From Chloroflexota bacterium (GTDB lineage: Bacteria; Chloroflexota; Dehalococcoidia; Lucifugimonadales; JACPCL1): DNA of 6,594 bases. Location: contig JACQUI010000369.1 in NCBI GenBank assembly GCA_016210395.1, positions 1 to 6,594 on the forward strand. Direction: 5' to 3'. Positions 1-6,291 of this stretch are shown piece by piece (position 1 is the first letter of the stretch; every line of letters begins with the position of its first letter). The translations under genes and the position numbers were made by a program. Under the pieces are notes generated by a model. That model saw only the letters and a program-made list of their open reading frames with translations. It was not told the origin of the DNA and ran no database searches.

Positions 1-2
1 AC

Positions 3-11
3 ATTATAGCA
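3..11 (-). promoter_or_regulatory. Extended -10 promoter element reading out of the window
   Basis: On the minus strand this reads TGCTATAAT, a perfect TATAAT hexamer preceded by the TGn extension. It lies in a short AT-rich stretch (1-55) just after the EACC1-like gene. No convincing -35 box is found 16-18 nt upstream, which is common for extended -10 promoters. If real, it would drive a gene lying outside the window and mark the end of the CHAT cassette. The match is perfect but short, and its target gene cannot be seen. Confidence 0.4.
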
Positions 12-55
12 CAGCTACACCTATATTGCACTAGTTATTTAGTCATGCCTCCTTA

Positions 56-406
56 TCACCCGCCGCCACCGGCAAAGGCCTTCACCAGCCGTTCGATGTC
101 CTCAGGCGAGGCCTTGTCCACTGAGAGTTTCATGCCACCGGGGAACTCAAGCGTGACGCCCGTCACCGACTTGCCCCGAATCGTCTCCACCACCTGCTTC
201 AGGAGGGGCAGGGCCTTGCTTGCGGCATTCAGAGTCCCGCCGGCAGCCTGGACCCACAGCATGACCGTGCCGGGATCTACCCCTCGCGCCGCCAGCGATC
301 CTGCGTTTGCCACGCCGTTGACCTGCTTCAACGCGTCCTGCAACGCCCGCGCATCCGACTTCGATACCGTCTTGGGTAGTTGGACTCGAAAGACACCCTC
401 TTCCAT
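56..406 (-). CDS. EACC1-like small protein (effector-associated constant component), partner of the CHAT protease
   Basis: This is a 116-residue soluble protein with no signal peptide or clear membrane segment. The visible pattern is a basic/amphipathic helix (about 16-29), a variable stretch with a short hydrophobic strand (about 46-52), a hydrophobic helix (about 55-77), a beta hairpin (about 81-97, with VTLEFPGG then KLSVD) and a final helix beginning with SPEDIERLVKAF. From memory, the order helix, beta hairpin with a G-containing turn, then 'PEDIxxLVxA' matches EACC1, a family of about 110-130 residues encoded beside CHAT, trypsin-like and other effectors in bacterial conflict systems. 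The start at 406 is chosen because AAGGAGGT lies 7 nt upstream; the longer reading to 502 would run through that ribosome site. It lies 120 nt downstream of the CHAT gene. The protein ends in four glycines. Its biochemical role is not known; an adaptor function is inference. The family call rests on pattern memory only. Confidence 0.6.
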   Translation of the reverse strand: MEEGVFRVQLPKTVSKSDARALQDALKQVNGVANAGSLAARGVDPGTVMLWVQAAGGTLNAASKALPLLKQVVETIRGKSVTGVTLEFPGGMKLSVDKASPEDIERLVKAFAGGGG

Positions 407-412
407 CTCATT

Positions 413-420
413 ACCTCCTT
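413..420 (-). promoter_or_regulatory. Strong Shine-Dalgarno site for the EACC1-like gene
   Basis: The minus strand reads AAGGAGGT, a near-perfect anti-16S match, with 7 nt to the ATG at 406. It decides the start: an ATG at 411 is out of frame, and the in-frame upstream start at 502 would place this site inside the coding sequence. The site is much stronger than that of the CHAT gene, which suggests the small protein is made in excess over the protease. Confidence 0.85.
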
Positions 421-526
421 TGGGGATTGATAGGTGATGTAGAACTCGGCGTAGGATGCGATATCCGCTTGGCCTGGGACTGTGGGCCGACAAGCTCACC
501 ACGAACGGGTTTCGTCTCTTCCGCAG

Positions 527-2722
527 CTAGGCGCTCGTCGTGTCCGGCGCGCCCACCAGGCACCAGTTGGCCCATAGCGTCGCTGGATTCTCGTGCACCG
601 CCTTTACCGCTTTTTGGTAGGCCGCTGCTGCCGGCGATCCTTCACTGAGCGCCAGGTGGAAGGCCCTCATGAAATCCGCTGCCTGCTGCGAATTTGCATC
701 CCAAAGACTGACCAGCAGGTTTGCCGCGCCGGCGTAGAAGAGCGGAAGGTACAGGCCAATCCATTCATCGCCCACAACCCGCATGCCCGAGTCCGCCTCG
801 GCGCGCCGTCCCAGGGAGCATGCGCTCAGGCACACCAGGGAAGCATTCAGCCGCGCTGTGAACAGCTCGCTCGCCCGGACGGCGTCAGCGCCCAGCAGCA
901 GCGCAGCGTCGAGGGCGCGCCCTTCGGGGAACTCGCCGTGGCATGCAAAGTGGAGCACGTCGAACCGCCCCCAGGCGTCAACCGGCATGCCGGCCTGTTT
1001 GGGGGAGCCGTCAGGAGGGATGATGCGCTTCTCCACGCGGCCCGGGCGCCTGGCCGACCACAGGTCGTGCAGCTCGTTGATCTCGCCAGGGACATCATCC
1101 AGCGCCACGCCGCCGAAGGCATTCTCCGGGCAGCCCATCAGCATCACGCCCTCCGCACGCTCGAACCGCCGCCCCACATTGAGCAGCGCCAGAGTCGGGG
1201 TGTAGGTGACAGGCCAGTGATCAGCCAGGAAATCCCTCCCGCCGAGGTCAATGGCGTGCAGGGGAATGCCCTGCAACCTCCCGTGCGAGCTGATCAACAA
1301 CTGGTCGCCGTCGCGCAGGTCCTCCCGCACTTCCCCGGGGAACAGCTTCTCCCCCAGATTCGCGGGCAAGACCGGCGTGAATACGTCCACATCGCCGCGC
1401 AGCCGCTGTCTGCACTCTTCAAGTTGCCCCAACTCGGCAGCCGGCCAGGGTACGGCCGTGCAGTGTGGCGACCGGTCCCGGCCGGCGAAGAAGATGAAAA
1501 GCAGTGCCCCTTGCCCCTCAGCCCTCTCCTTCCAGAAATAGGAGACGGGGAAACAGGTGGGAACAAGGTCCTTCAGCACGTGCGGCAAATCGAACGGCGG
1601 CGGGGCCTTCAGCGCGCCCCAGCGCGGGTTCCCAGCCATCATGGCGGAAAGCAGTTGCCGCCGGGCGGACGAAAGCCTACGGCGCTCCGCCTCCATCTCT
1701 TCCTGGCGTTGCGCGCTAAGCCGCGCCAGGGCCTCTTCGCACCTGTCCAGTTGCTCCTCCATACTCCGTAGCTTCTCTATGTCTTCAGGAGCAACGCCCT
1801 CGAACAGGGGGACATCTGCGTTTGCCACGAGTTGGCACAGGTAGAAGCTCTTTGACCGTTCAGCAACGGACCACGCACGCAGAGCGCCTCCGGCGCCCTC
1901 CCTTGCGAGTCCGATGGTGAAGGCCGTGTCATAGTACTGGAGCTTGTCAGCCAGGAAGCGCTGCTGATCGGCGAGCGACTTGAAGCGCCGGATGAGCGAC
2001 TCTACGCCAGTGAGCGCGTTGCAGGCAAGCTCCCAGGCCACATCGTGTTCGCCCTGGGACGAACGCAGCCGCGCTATTCCAAGCTGTGTGGAAGCGAGCA
2101 GGTCCGGCGGTCCCCATTCCTGAAAGAACTGATGGGCGGCGGTCAGGCCGGTTTCCGCATGCTCCAAGTCCTTTAACTCCAGGTAGGCAAGGCCAGCCCG
2201 CAGATGGCAAGGCGCAGCGCCTCTGGCCCATCCTTCTGCAGCCAGGGCCGTGGCTGCTTGCCCAGCCAGGCGCGCGGCCCGGTCCCATTGTTTGCCCCTA
2301 AAGGCTACGTCGGACTCGATCTCGTCGGCAATCCACTGCGTCCACCCCAGCTTCCGCACGTCTGCCACCGCCTGGAACGCGCCCTGGAGGTCGTACACGC
2401 CGGCATGGGGCGTGGCCAGCATTTTGGCGCGGACCTGGTAGATAGTCGCCAGCACGGGCCGTTGCACCAGGGGAGCCATCTCGGTTGCCAGCCGCTCGCA
2501 CGTGGCCAGGTCCTCCAGGGCCTCTACAAAGCGGTTGGCCATTCTCCTGACCGTGGCCCGGTCCAGGAGGCACCGGCAGAGCTCGCCCTTCATCTGCCGT
2601 GTTTGGGGCGCGCCGACCTCCGCGATGATCTCGTTCAGGCGGCCCTCGGCCTGGGGCAGGTTGCCTTCCTCGAACTCAATCATGGCCTGCACGCGCAGAT
2701 GAGAGGCAGTGGTTGCGTCCAT
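527..2722 (-). CDS. TPR-CHAT cysteine protease (caspase/separase-like)
   Basis: This is a 731-residue cytoplasmic protein. Residues 1-260 are alpha-helical with TPR-like units (for example 5-36, 41-76, 169-202, 207-236). Residues 240-300 form the helical linker usual before CHAT domains, 311-358 is a charged coiled coil, and about 380-725 is the CHAT domain. The catalytic histidine is His595 in LHFACHGEF and the catalytic cysteine is Cys635 in LVCLSACSLG. Other CHAT landmarks are SSHGRLQGIPLHAI (about 478-491), DDVPGEINELHDLW (about 542-555), the YAGAANLLVSLWD strand (about 663-675) and a C-terminal WANWCLVGAP. CHAT proteases belong to clan CD with caspases and separase; known relatives activate gasdermins or act as Csx29 in type III-E CRISPR. 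The dyad is intact, so activity is likely. The start at 2722 follows the upstream stop by 1 nt with only a weak purine-rich site, suggesting translational coupling. The target and trigger are unknown; the TPR part is inferred to sense or bind a partner. Confidence 0.93.
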   Translation of the reverse strand: MDATTASHLRVQAMIEFEEGNLPQAEGRLNEIIAEVGAPQTRQMKGELCRCLLDRATVRRMANRFVEALEDLATCERLATEMAPLVQRPVLATIYQVRAKMLATPHAGVYDLQGAFQAVADVRKLGWTQWIADEIESDVAFRGKQWDRAARLAGQAATALAAEGWARGAAPCHLRAGLAYLELKDLEHAETGLTAAHQFFQEWGPPDLLASTQLGIARLRSSQGEHDVAWELACNALTGVESLIRRFKSLADQQRFLADKLQYYDTAFTIGLAREGAGGALRAWSVAERSKSFYLCQLVANADVPLFEGVAPEDIEKLRSMEEQLDRCEEALARLSAQRQEEMEAERRRLSSARRQLLSAMMAGNPRWGALKAPPPFDLPHVLKDLVPTCFPVSYFWKERAEGQGALLFIFFAGRDRSPHCTAVPWPAAELGQLEECRQRLRGDVDVFTPVLPANLGEKLFPGEVREDLRDGDQLLISSHGRLQGIPLHAIDLGGRDFLADHWPVTYTPTLALLNVGRRFERAEGVMLMGCPENAFGGVALDDVPGEINELHDLWSARRPGRVEKRIIPPDGSPKQAGMPVDAWGRFDVLHFACHGEFPEGRALDAALLLGADAVRASELFTARLNASLVCLSACSLGRRAEADSGMRVVGDEWIGLYLPLFYAGAANLLVSLWDANSQQAADFMRAFHLALSEGSPAAAAYQKAVKAVHENPATLWANWCLVGAPDTTSA

Positions 2723-2723
2723 G

Positions 2724-3833
2724 CTAGTCTCTTCTCGCTCCCATGGCCTCCTGCGACCACTGCTTCTCCGAGGCGCGATCGCCTCGCTTTTGGGCCAGCC
2801 GCATCAGCCCCTCGTAGCTTCGCGCCATCAGCTCCCGGACCTCAATCTGCCTGGCCCGCTCAAGGCACTCCTTGAAGGTGCGCTCCGCCTCCTCCAGGTT
2901 GCCGCCGTTCAGGGCCATCATACCCTCCATCTCCCGCCTGCTCCACTCCTGGAACAGCACGTAGAACTGCGTCTTGCGGTCAAGCCTGTCGAAGGGGAGC
3001 GGGAGGGGAAGTAATGTGTCCAAAGGCCACTGTAGCTGGAACTTCCCTGGCCTCTCCTGGTAGTGGTCTTCTATCTGGAGGGGCGGGCCGCTGCCAACGT
3101 CCTCCGCGCCAAGCTCTTTCAGCTTTCCCAGCATCGCGTCCAGCTTCCCCGGATCGTTTGCGGCCGCCCGGAGCCGGCCAGCCATGTCCGGCGTCAACCG
3201 GCCCGTCTCGGAGAGCGTCTGAAGCATCCTTTCCAGTTCCTCGATTGGCAGGCCTTTCTCACCCTTGCGGGGTTCGCCTTCCCTTCTGGCGCTTCCGGCT
3301 ACGGCCGGCTGCGGCCCAAGGGGGACCGTCTGGCCGCACGTGCAGGTCACATAGGAGAAGACCGCGCCGCAAGCGGCGCACTGGGGGCCGTTTGCGCCAG
3401 GGAGGGCTGAAGCCATAGGGAAATGCCGTCCGAAGCCCGGACACACGATGGGTTGAGTTTGCCTACAGCGAGGGCACGTTACCCGTAGTGGCTCCGGCTG
3501 CTGCGCCTGCGGACGCGATGGAGCCGGATGGAAGGCTGCTCCCTGGCGGAGCTGCATGGCGAAGGCCAGCAGCATCTGGAGCGCCTGCAGCCGCTGGCTG
3601 CCCGCGGAGGCATCCTGCAGGAAGCGGTCCGCGATCTCTCCGGGCATCCCGGGCATGAACACCCCCGGGTTCACCTGAGCATTCGCCCGTTCCTGCTGGA
3701 CCATGGTCACGAGCACCTGAAAGAAGGTGTCGTCGAGACGTTGCGCATTGGCCTGTACGTACTGGGCTGCCATGACGGGCGAGCCCATTTGAAGGACCTG
3801 CTCGACAAAAAGCCTGGCCGTGAATGGGTCCAT
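2724..3833 (-). CDS. Zinc-ribbon/TPR protein of unknown function, first gene of the CHAT cassette
   Basis: I do not recognise this 369-residue protein as a named family. Residues 1-98 are helical and rich in Gln, Met and Ala, followed by a Pro/Gln linker (102-115). A Cys cluster follows: CPRC at 120-123, Cys131, CAAC at 152-155 and CTC at 164-166. The CPxC and CxxC pairs form a plausible four-Cys zinc ribbon, with the remaining Cys perhaps forming a second site. A basic, disordered-looking linker (about 168-193) leads to a short helical domain (about 196-243) and a C-terminal pair of TPR-like repeats (about 297-360, including GGNLEEAERTFKECLERA). No signal peptide or membrane segment is seen. 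The start at 3833 has GAGGAGG 7 nt upstream; an in-frame start at 3962 would begin inside the promoter candidate. The stop TAG is 1 nt before the CHAT ATG. A role as sensor, regulator or substrate of the protease is inferred from position only. Confidence 0.85.
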   Translation of the reverse strand: MDPFTARLFVEQVLQMGSPVMAAQYVQANAQRLDDTFFQVLVTMVQQERANAQVNPGVFMPGMPGEIADRFLQDASAGSQRLQALQMLLAFAMQLRQGAAFHPAPSRPQAQQPEPLRVTCPRCRQTQPIVCPGFGRHFPMASALPGANGPQCAACGAVFSYVTCTCGQTVPLGPQPAVAGSARREGEPRKGEKGLPIEELERMLQTLSETGRLTPDMAGRLRAAANDPGKLDAMLGKLKELGAEDVGSGPPLQIEDHYQERPGKFQLQWPLDTLLPLPLPFDRLDRKTQFYVLFQEWSRREMEGMMALNGGNLEEAERTFKECLERARQIEVRELMARSYEGLMRLAQKRGDRASEKQWSQEAMGARRD

Positions 3834-3840
3834 GGCTTTC

Positions 3841-3847
3841 CCTCCTC
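3841..3847 (-). promoter_or_regulatory. Shine-Dalgarno site deciding the start of the zinc-ribbon/TPR gene
   Basis: The minus strand reads GAGGAGG, 7 nt before the ATG at 3833. It favours this start over two in-frame upstream ATGs, the farther of which (3962) lies next to the proposed -10 box and so would be at or before the transcript start. Confidence 0.8.
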
Positions 3848-3892
3848 TGGGGTGGGCTCCCAGGGCCATCCCCGTCTCGCCTGGCGCGCTAT

Positions 3893-3926
3893 CCTGAGGC
3901 CTCTGGGGACATTCCCTTGTCTCAGG
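3893..3926 (-). promoter_or_regulatory. Possible hairpin in the leader of the CHAT cassette
   Basis: Six-base arms CCTGAG and CTCAGG pair across 22 nt, with a nested GACA/TGTC pair inside. The structure lies within the proposed leader of about 110 nt. It is short and could be chance in GC-rich DNA, and no riboswitch class is recognised. Confidence 0.2.
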
Positions 3927-3952
3927 CTTGCCCCGGTCGTTGGAACCGATGC

Positions 3953-3982
3953 AGTGTACCATCGGAATCGAGGCATCGGCAA
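3953..3982 (-). promoter_or_regulatory. Candidate sigma70 promoter of the three-gene CHAT cassette
   Basis: The minus strand carries TTGCCG (3982-3977, 4 of 6 to the -35 consensus), an 18-nt spacer and TACACT (3958-3953, 4 of 6 to the -10 consensus). TGG directly before the -10 gives an extended -10 element. It lies just beyond the ftsH terminator and about 120 nt before the first start codon, where a promoter is expected. The predicted transcript start is near 3946. Confidence 0.45.
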
Positions 3983-3994
3983 CGTTCTTCGGAG

Positions 3995-4029
3995 AAAAAA
4001 GGAAGGGGCGGGTTTGGTAACCCGCCCCT
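3995..4029 (-). terminator. Rho-independent terminator of ftsH
   Basis: GGGGCGGGTT (4005-4014) and AACCCGCCCC (4019-4028) form a perfect 10-bp GC-rich stem, extended to 11 bp by an A-T pair, around a 4-nt loop. On the minus strand the stem is followed by a T-rich tract (4004-3995, TTCCTTTTTT). It starts about 25 nt after the ftsH stop codon and separates ftsH from the CHAT cassette. On the plus strand the downstream side lacks a T run, so the signal is directional. Confidence 0.92.
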
Positions 4030-4054
4030 ATTAGGGTTTGCCGTGGGTATGCGC

Positions 4055-6160
4055 CTAGTGGGAAGCCGGCGCCGGCTCAGGAGAGAGGCTTTCGATGGGA
4101 GGAGCCTCGGAATCGAACAGCTTCTTGAGCTCTTCGCCCTCGACCGTCTCGTGGGTGATGAGGTGGCGAGCGATGTGCACGAGCTTGGCCTTGTTGGTTT
4201 GCAGGAGCTCCTGGGCCCGGGCGTACGCCTCTAGGATGATGCCCTGCACCTCCTGGTCAATCTGCTCCGCCACAAGGTCGCTGTAGTCCCGCTGCTCGGT
4301 GATCTCCCGTCCCAGGAAGATGAGCTCCTCACGCTTGCCGAAGGTCCGGGGCCCCAGGCCGCCCAGCATCTTGGCGGGCTTGACATAGACTGGAGGGAGA
4401 GCAGGCGTCGCCCCGTTGCTGCTGTGCTTCTCGCGCTGCTCCGCCAGGTATTCCACCAGGGTAAAGCGCTCTTCCTTTCGGGAGCGGAAGACGATGCCGT
4501 CCTTCATGCGCACCAGCAGGTCACGCCCGTAGACCTCGATGGAGTCAATGGTCCCCTTCATGGCTTCTTCAAGCACAAGGTTGATCGGCATTTCCTCCTG
4601 TGTGGACATCTCGCTCATGCCGTAGCGGGTCACCATGTCCCGGGCCACGTGCGTGGCGTGCTCCAGGTCGTTGCTGGCGCCTGTCGTTATTTCGTTGAAG
4701 ATGAGCTCCTCAGCGACACGGCCTCCCAGGGCCATGGCGAGCATATCGCGGAATTGCTCCTTGGTAAGCATGTGGCGGTCTTCCGGCGGAATGGACCGGG
4801 TGTATCCGCCGGCCATTCCCCTGGCCACAACCGACACCTTCTGGACAGGGTCCGCATGGGGCAGGAGATGGCCGACCAGGGCGTGGCCTGCCTCGTGGTA
4901 GGCGGTGATCTCCTTCTCCCTGTGGCTGATGATCCGGCTTCTCCGCTCGGGGCCAAGGAGGACCCGGTCTATGGACTCGCCGAACTCCTTCATGGAGATG
5001 GTCTTCTTGTGCCCTCGAGCGGCGAGGATGGCTCCCTCGTTCACAAGGTTGGCCAGGTCCGCGCCAGTGAACCCAGAAGTTTCCTTTGCGATGACCTCCA
5101 GGTTAATGTCTTCGTCCAGGGGCTTGCCTTTGGTATGTACCTTCAGGATGGCGACGCGTCCGGCCACGTCGGGCGGGTCCAGCACGACGCGGCGGTCGAA
5201 GCGGCCGGGCCGCAGCAGGGCCGGGTCCAGGATGTCGGGGCGGTTGGTGGCCGCCATGACGATGACGTTGGTGTTGGAATCGAAGCCGTCAATCTCGACC
5301 AGGATCTGGTTCAGCGTCTGCTCACGCTCGTCGTGGCCGCCGCCACGCCCTGCGCCACGATGGCGACCGACGGCGTCAATCTCGTCCACGAAGATGATGC
5401 AGGGAGCGTTGCGCTTGGCCTGGTCAAAGAGGTCGCGCACGCGGGCAGCGCCGACGCCGACAAACATCTCGACGAACTCGCTGCCGGAGATGGAGAAGAA
5501 TGGGACGCCCGCCTCGCCTGCCACGGCCCTAGCCAGCAGCGTCTTGCCCGTGCCTGGCGGCCCCACCAGGAGAACGCCGCGGGGGATGCGCGCGCCCAGG
5601 GCGAGGAACCGCTCCGGGTAGCGCAGGAACTCCACCACTTCCTGGAGCTCCATCTTGGCTTCTTCGACGCCCGCCACGTCGGCGAAGGTCACACTGGGCT
5701 TGTTGCCCACGAACATGCGGGCGCGGCTGCGGCCAAAGCTGAGGGTCTGGTTGTTGCTCCCCTGAGCCTGGCGCATCATGAAAAGCAGGATGGCGCCGAA
5801 GAAAATCAGCGGCAGGAAGTTGATCAGGATGCTGAAGATGTTGGAGAGGCCGCTGGACCCCTTGACGCTGACCTTGACTTCCGAGGCCTTGCCGCCTGCG
5901 TCCCTCAGCAGCTCGACCACGCTGGTGCCGGGCTCCTTGCGGGCGGTGAAGCGCTGCGGCGGGTTATCCCGCGTGGCAACGGAAAGGGTGTCGCCGTCAA
6001 CTGAGATGCTGCTGATGCGTCCGTCCTGGGCCATGCGCACCACGTTGGTGATGTCGGTCTCCGTGCCCTTCGGCCCGTTGGCAAAGGTCATGAAGATAAG
6101 AATGATGGCCATGGCCACGATGAGGTAGATGATCGTATTGCGTAACCAGCGAGACTGCAT
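4055..6160 (-). CDS. ftsH: ATP-dependent zinc metalloprotease FtsH with an unusual insertion
   Basis: This is a 701-residue inner-membrane AAA+ protease that extracts and degrades membrane and short-lived cytosolic proteins, working as a hexamer. Transmembrane segment 1 (about 8-27), the FtsH_ext domain (about 30-103) and transmembrane segment 2 (about 108-129) precede the AAA+ module. That module shows Walker A GPPGTGKT (200-207), pore loop FVG (233-235), Walker B IIFVDEID (255-262) and the second region of homology (about 304-323, ending RPGRFDR). The peptidase domain has HEAGH (422-426), with Asp498 in TGASND as third zinc ligand. All catalytic parts are intact. The usual GMSE-LGPxxFG junction is interrupted: GMSE ends at 517 and GLGPRTFG resumes near 601, leaving an insert of about 85 residues. 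Typical bacterial FtsH is about 610-650 residues, so the insert accounts for the extra length. The start at 6160 has AGGGAGGA (6172-6165) upstream. A strong terminator follows the stop, and the upstream gene is 131 nt away. Confidence 0.97.
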   Translation of the reverse strand: MQSRWLRNTIIYLIVAMAIILIFMTFANGPKGTETDITNVVRMAQDGRISSISVDGDTLSVATRDNPPQRFTARKEPGTSVVELLRDAGGKASEVKVSVKGSSGLSNIFSILINFLPLIFFGAILLFMMRQAQGSNNQTLSFGRSRARMFVGNKPSVTFADVAGVEEAKMELQEVVEFLRYPERFLALGARIPRGVLLVGPPGTGKTLLARAVAGEAGVPFFSISGSEFVEMFVGVGAARVRDLFDQAKRNAPCIIFVDEIDAVGRHRGAGRGGGHDEREQTLNQILVEIDGFDSNTNVIVMAATNRPDILDPALLRPGRFDRRVVLDPPDVAGRVAILKVHTKGKPLDEDINLEVIAKETSGFTGADLANLVNEGAILAARGHKKTISMKEFGESIDRVLLGPERRSRIISHREKEITAYHEAGHALVGHLLPHADPVQKVSVVARGMAGGYTRSIPPEDRHMLTKEQFRDMLAMALGGRVAEELIFNEITTGASNDLEHATHVARDMVTRYGMSEMSTQEEMPINLVLEEAMKGTIDSIEVYGRDLLVRMKDGIVFRSRKEERFTLVEYLAEQREKHSSNGATPALPPVYVKPAKMLGGLGPRTFGKREELIFLGREITEQRDYSDLVAEQIDQEVQGIILEAYARAQELLQTNKAKLVHIARHLITHETVEGEELKKLFDSEAPPIESLSPEPAPASH
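4355..4612 (-). other. Insertion within the FtsH peptidase domain resembling a second FtsH_ext domain
   Basis: These bases encode about residues 517-602 of FtsH. Residues 526-572 align with residues 37-85 of the same protein with one 2-residue gap. Shared positions by eye include A44/A533, G47/G536, I49/I538, I52/I541, V54/V543, G56/G545, L59/L548, V61/V550, D65/D554, F71/F558, RKE 74-76/561-563, VE 82-83/569-570 and L85/L572, about 19 identities in all. Residues 575-600 look like a Pro/Ala linker returning to the peptidase fold. The reading frame is continuous. Confidence 0.7.
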
Positions 6161-6200
6161 GAAATCCTCCCTGAGACCCTCCGGCGCATTGGCCGGGAAG

Positions 6201-6218
6201 GCTACAACTCATTGTAGC
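6201..6218. promoter_or_regulatory. Perfect 7-bp dyad overlapping a possible -10 box of ftsH
   Basis: GCTACAA and TTGTAGC pair exactly around a 4-nt centre. On the minus strand the dyad contains TACAAT (6216-6211), a 5 of 6 match to the -10 consensus, about 50 nt before the ftsH start codon; no good -35 lies at 16-18 nt. A further TTGTAC occurs at 6225-6230. The arrangement would suit an operator for a repressor of ftsH, but it could equally be a small RNA hairpin or chance. Confidence 0.35.
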
Positions 6219-6265
6219 TTAACGTTGTACCCAAAAGGAAGGTTTCACGTCTAAAGGCCCAGTTC

Positions 6266-6283
6266 TGCTCCAGCGCGGGAGCA
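6266..6283 (-). repeat. Short GC hairpin after the phosphatidyltransferase gene
   Basis: TGCTCC and GGAGCA form a perfect 6-bp stem with a 6-nt GC-rich loop, 8 nt after the stop codon of the upstream gene. The following minus-strand sequence has only a three-T run, so this is at best a weak terminator or a 3'-end protecting hairpin. Read-through into ftsH is possible. Confidence 0.35.
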
Positions 6284-6291
6284 CCCGATGG

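Noticed and set aside
41..55. A tiny open frame (Met-Thr-Lys-stop) after AAGGAGG downstream of the EACC1-like gene
   Set aside because: The spacing of 1 nt between site and ATG is too short for initiation, and three codons cannot be supported as a gene.
407..502. An N-terminal extension of the EACC1-like protein starting at 502
   Set aside because: It reads through a strong Shine-Dalgarno site, and the added residues look like random coding of intergenic DNA.
593..1771. A 392-codon plus-strand open frame opposite the CHAT gene
   Set aside because: It is fully antisense to the intact CHAT domain. Arg/Pro/Gln-rich composition and the lack of any recognisable domain indicate a shadow frame.
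3834..3962. An N-terminal extension of the zinc-ribbon/TPR protein starting at 3962
   Set aside because: The extra 43 residues are low in hydrophobic pattern, overlap the promoter candidate and lack a ribosome site. The start at 3833 has an ideal one.
4424..6004. A 526-codon plus-strand open frame opposite ftsH
   Set aside because: It lies wholly within the confirmed ftsH gene. The translation is repetitive His/Val/Gly/Asp-rich sequence typical of the complement of a high-GC gene, with no family resemblance.
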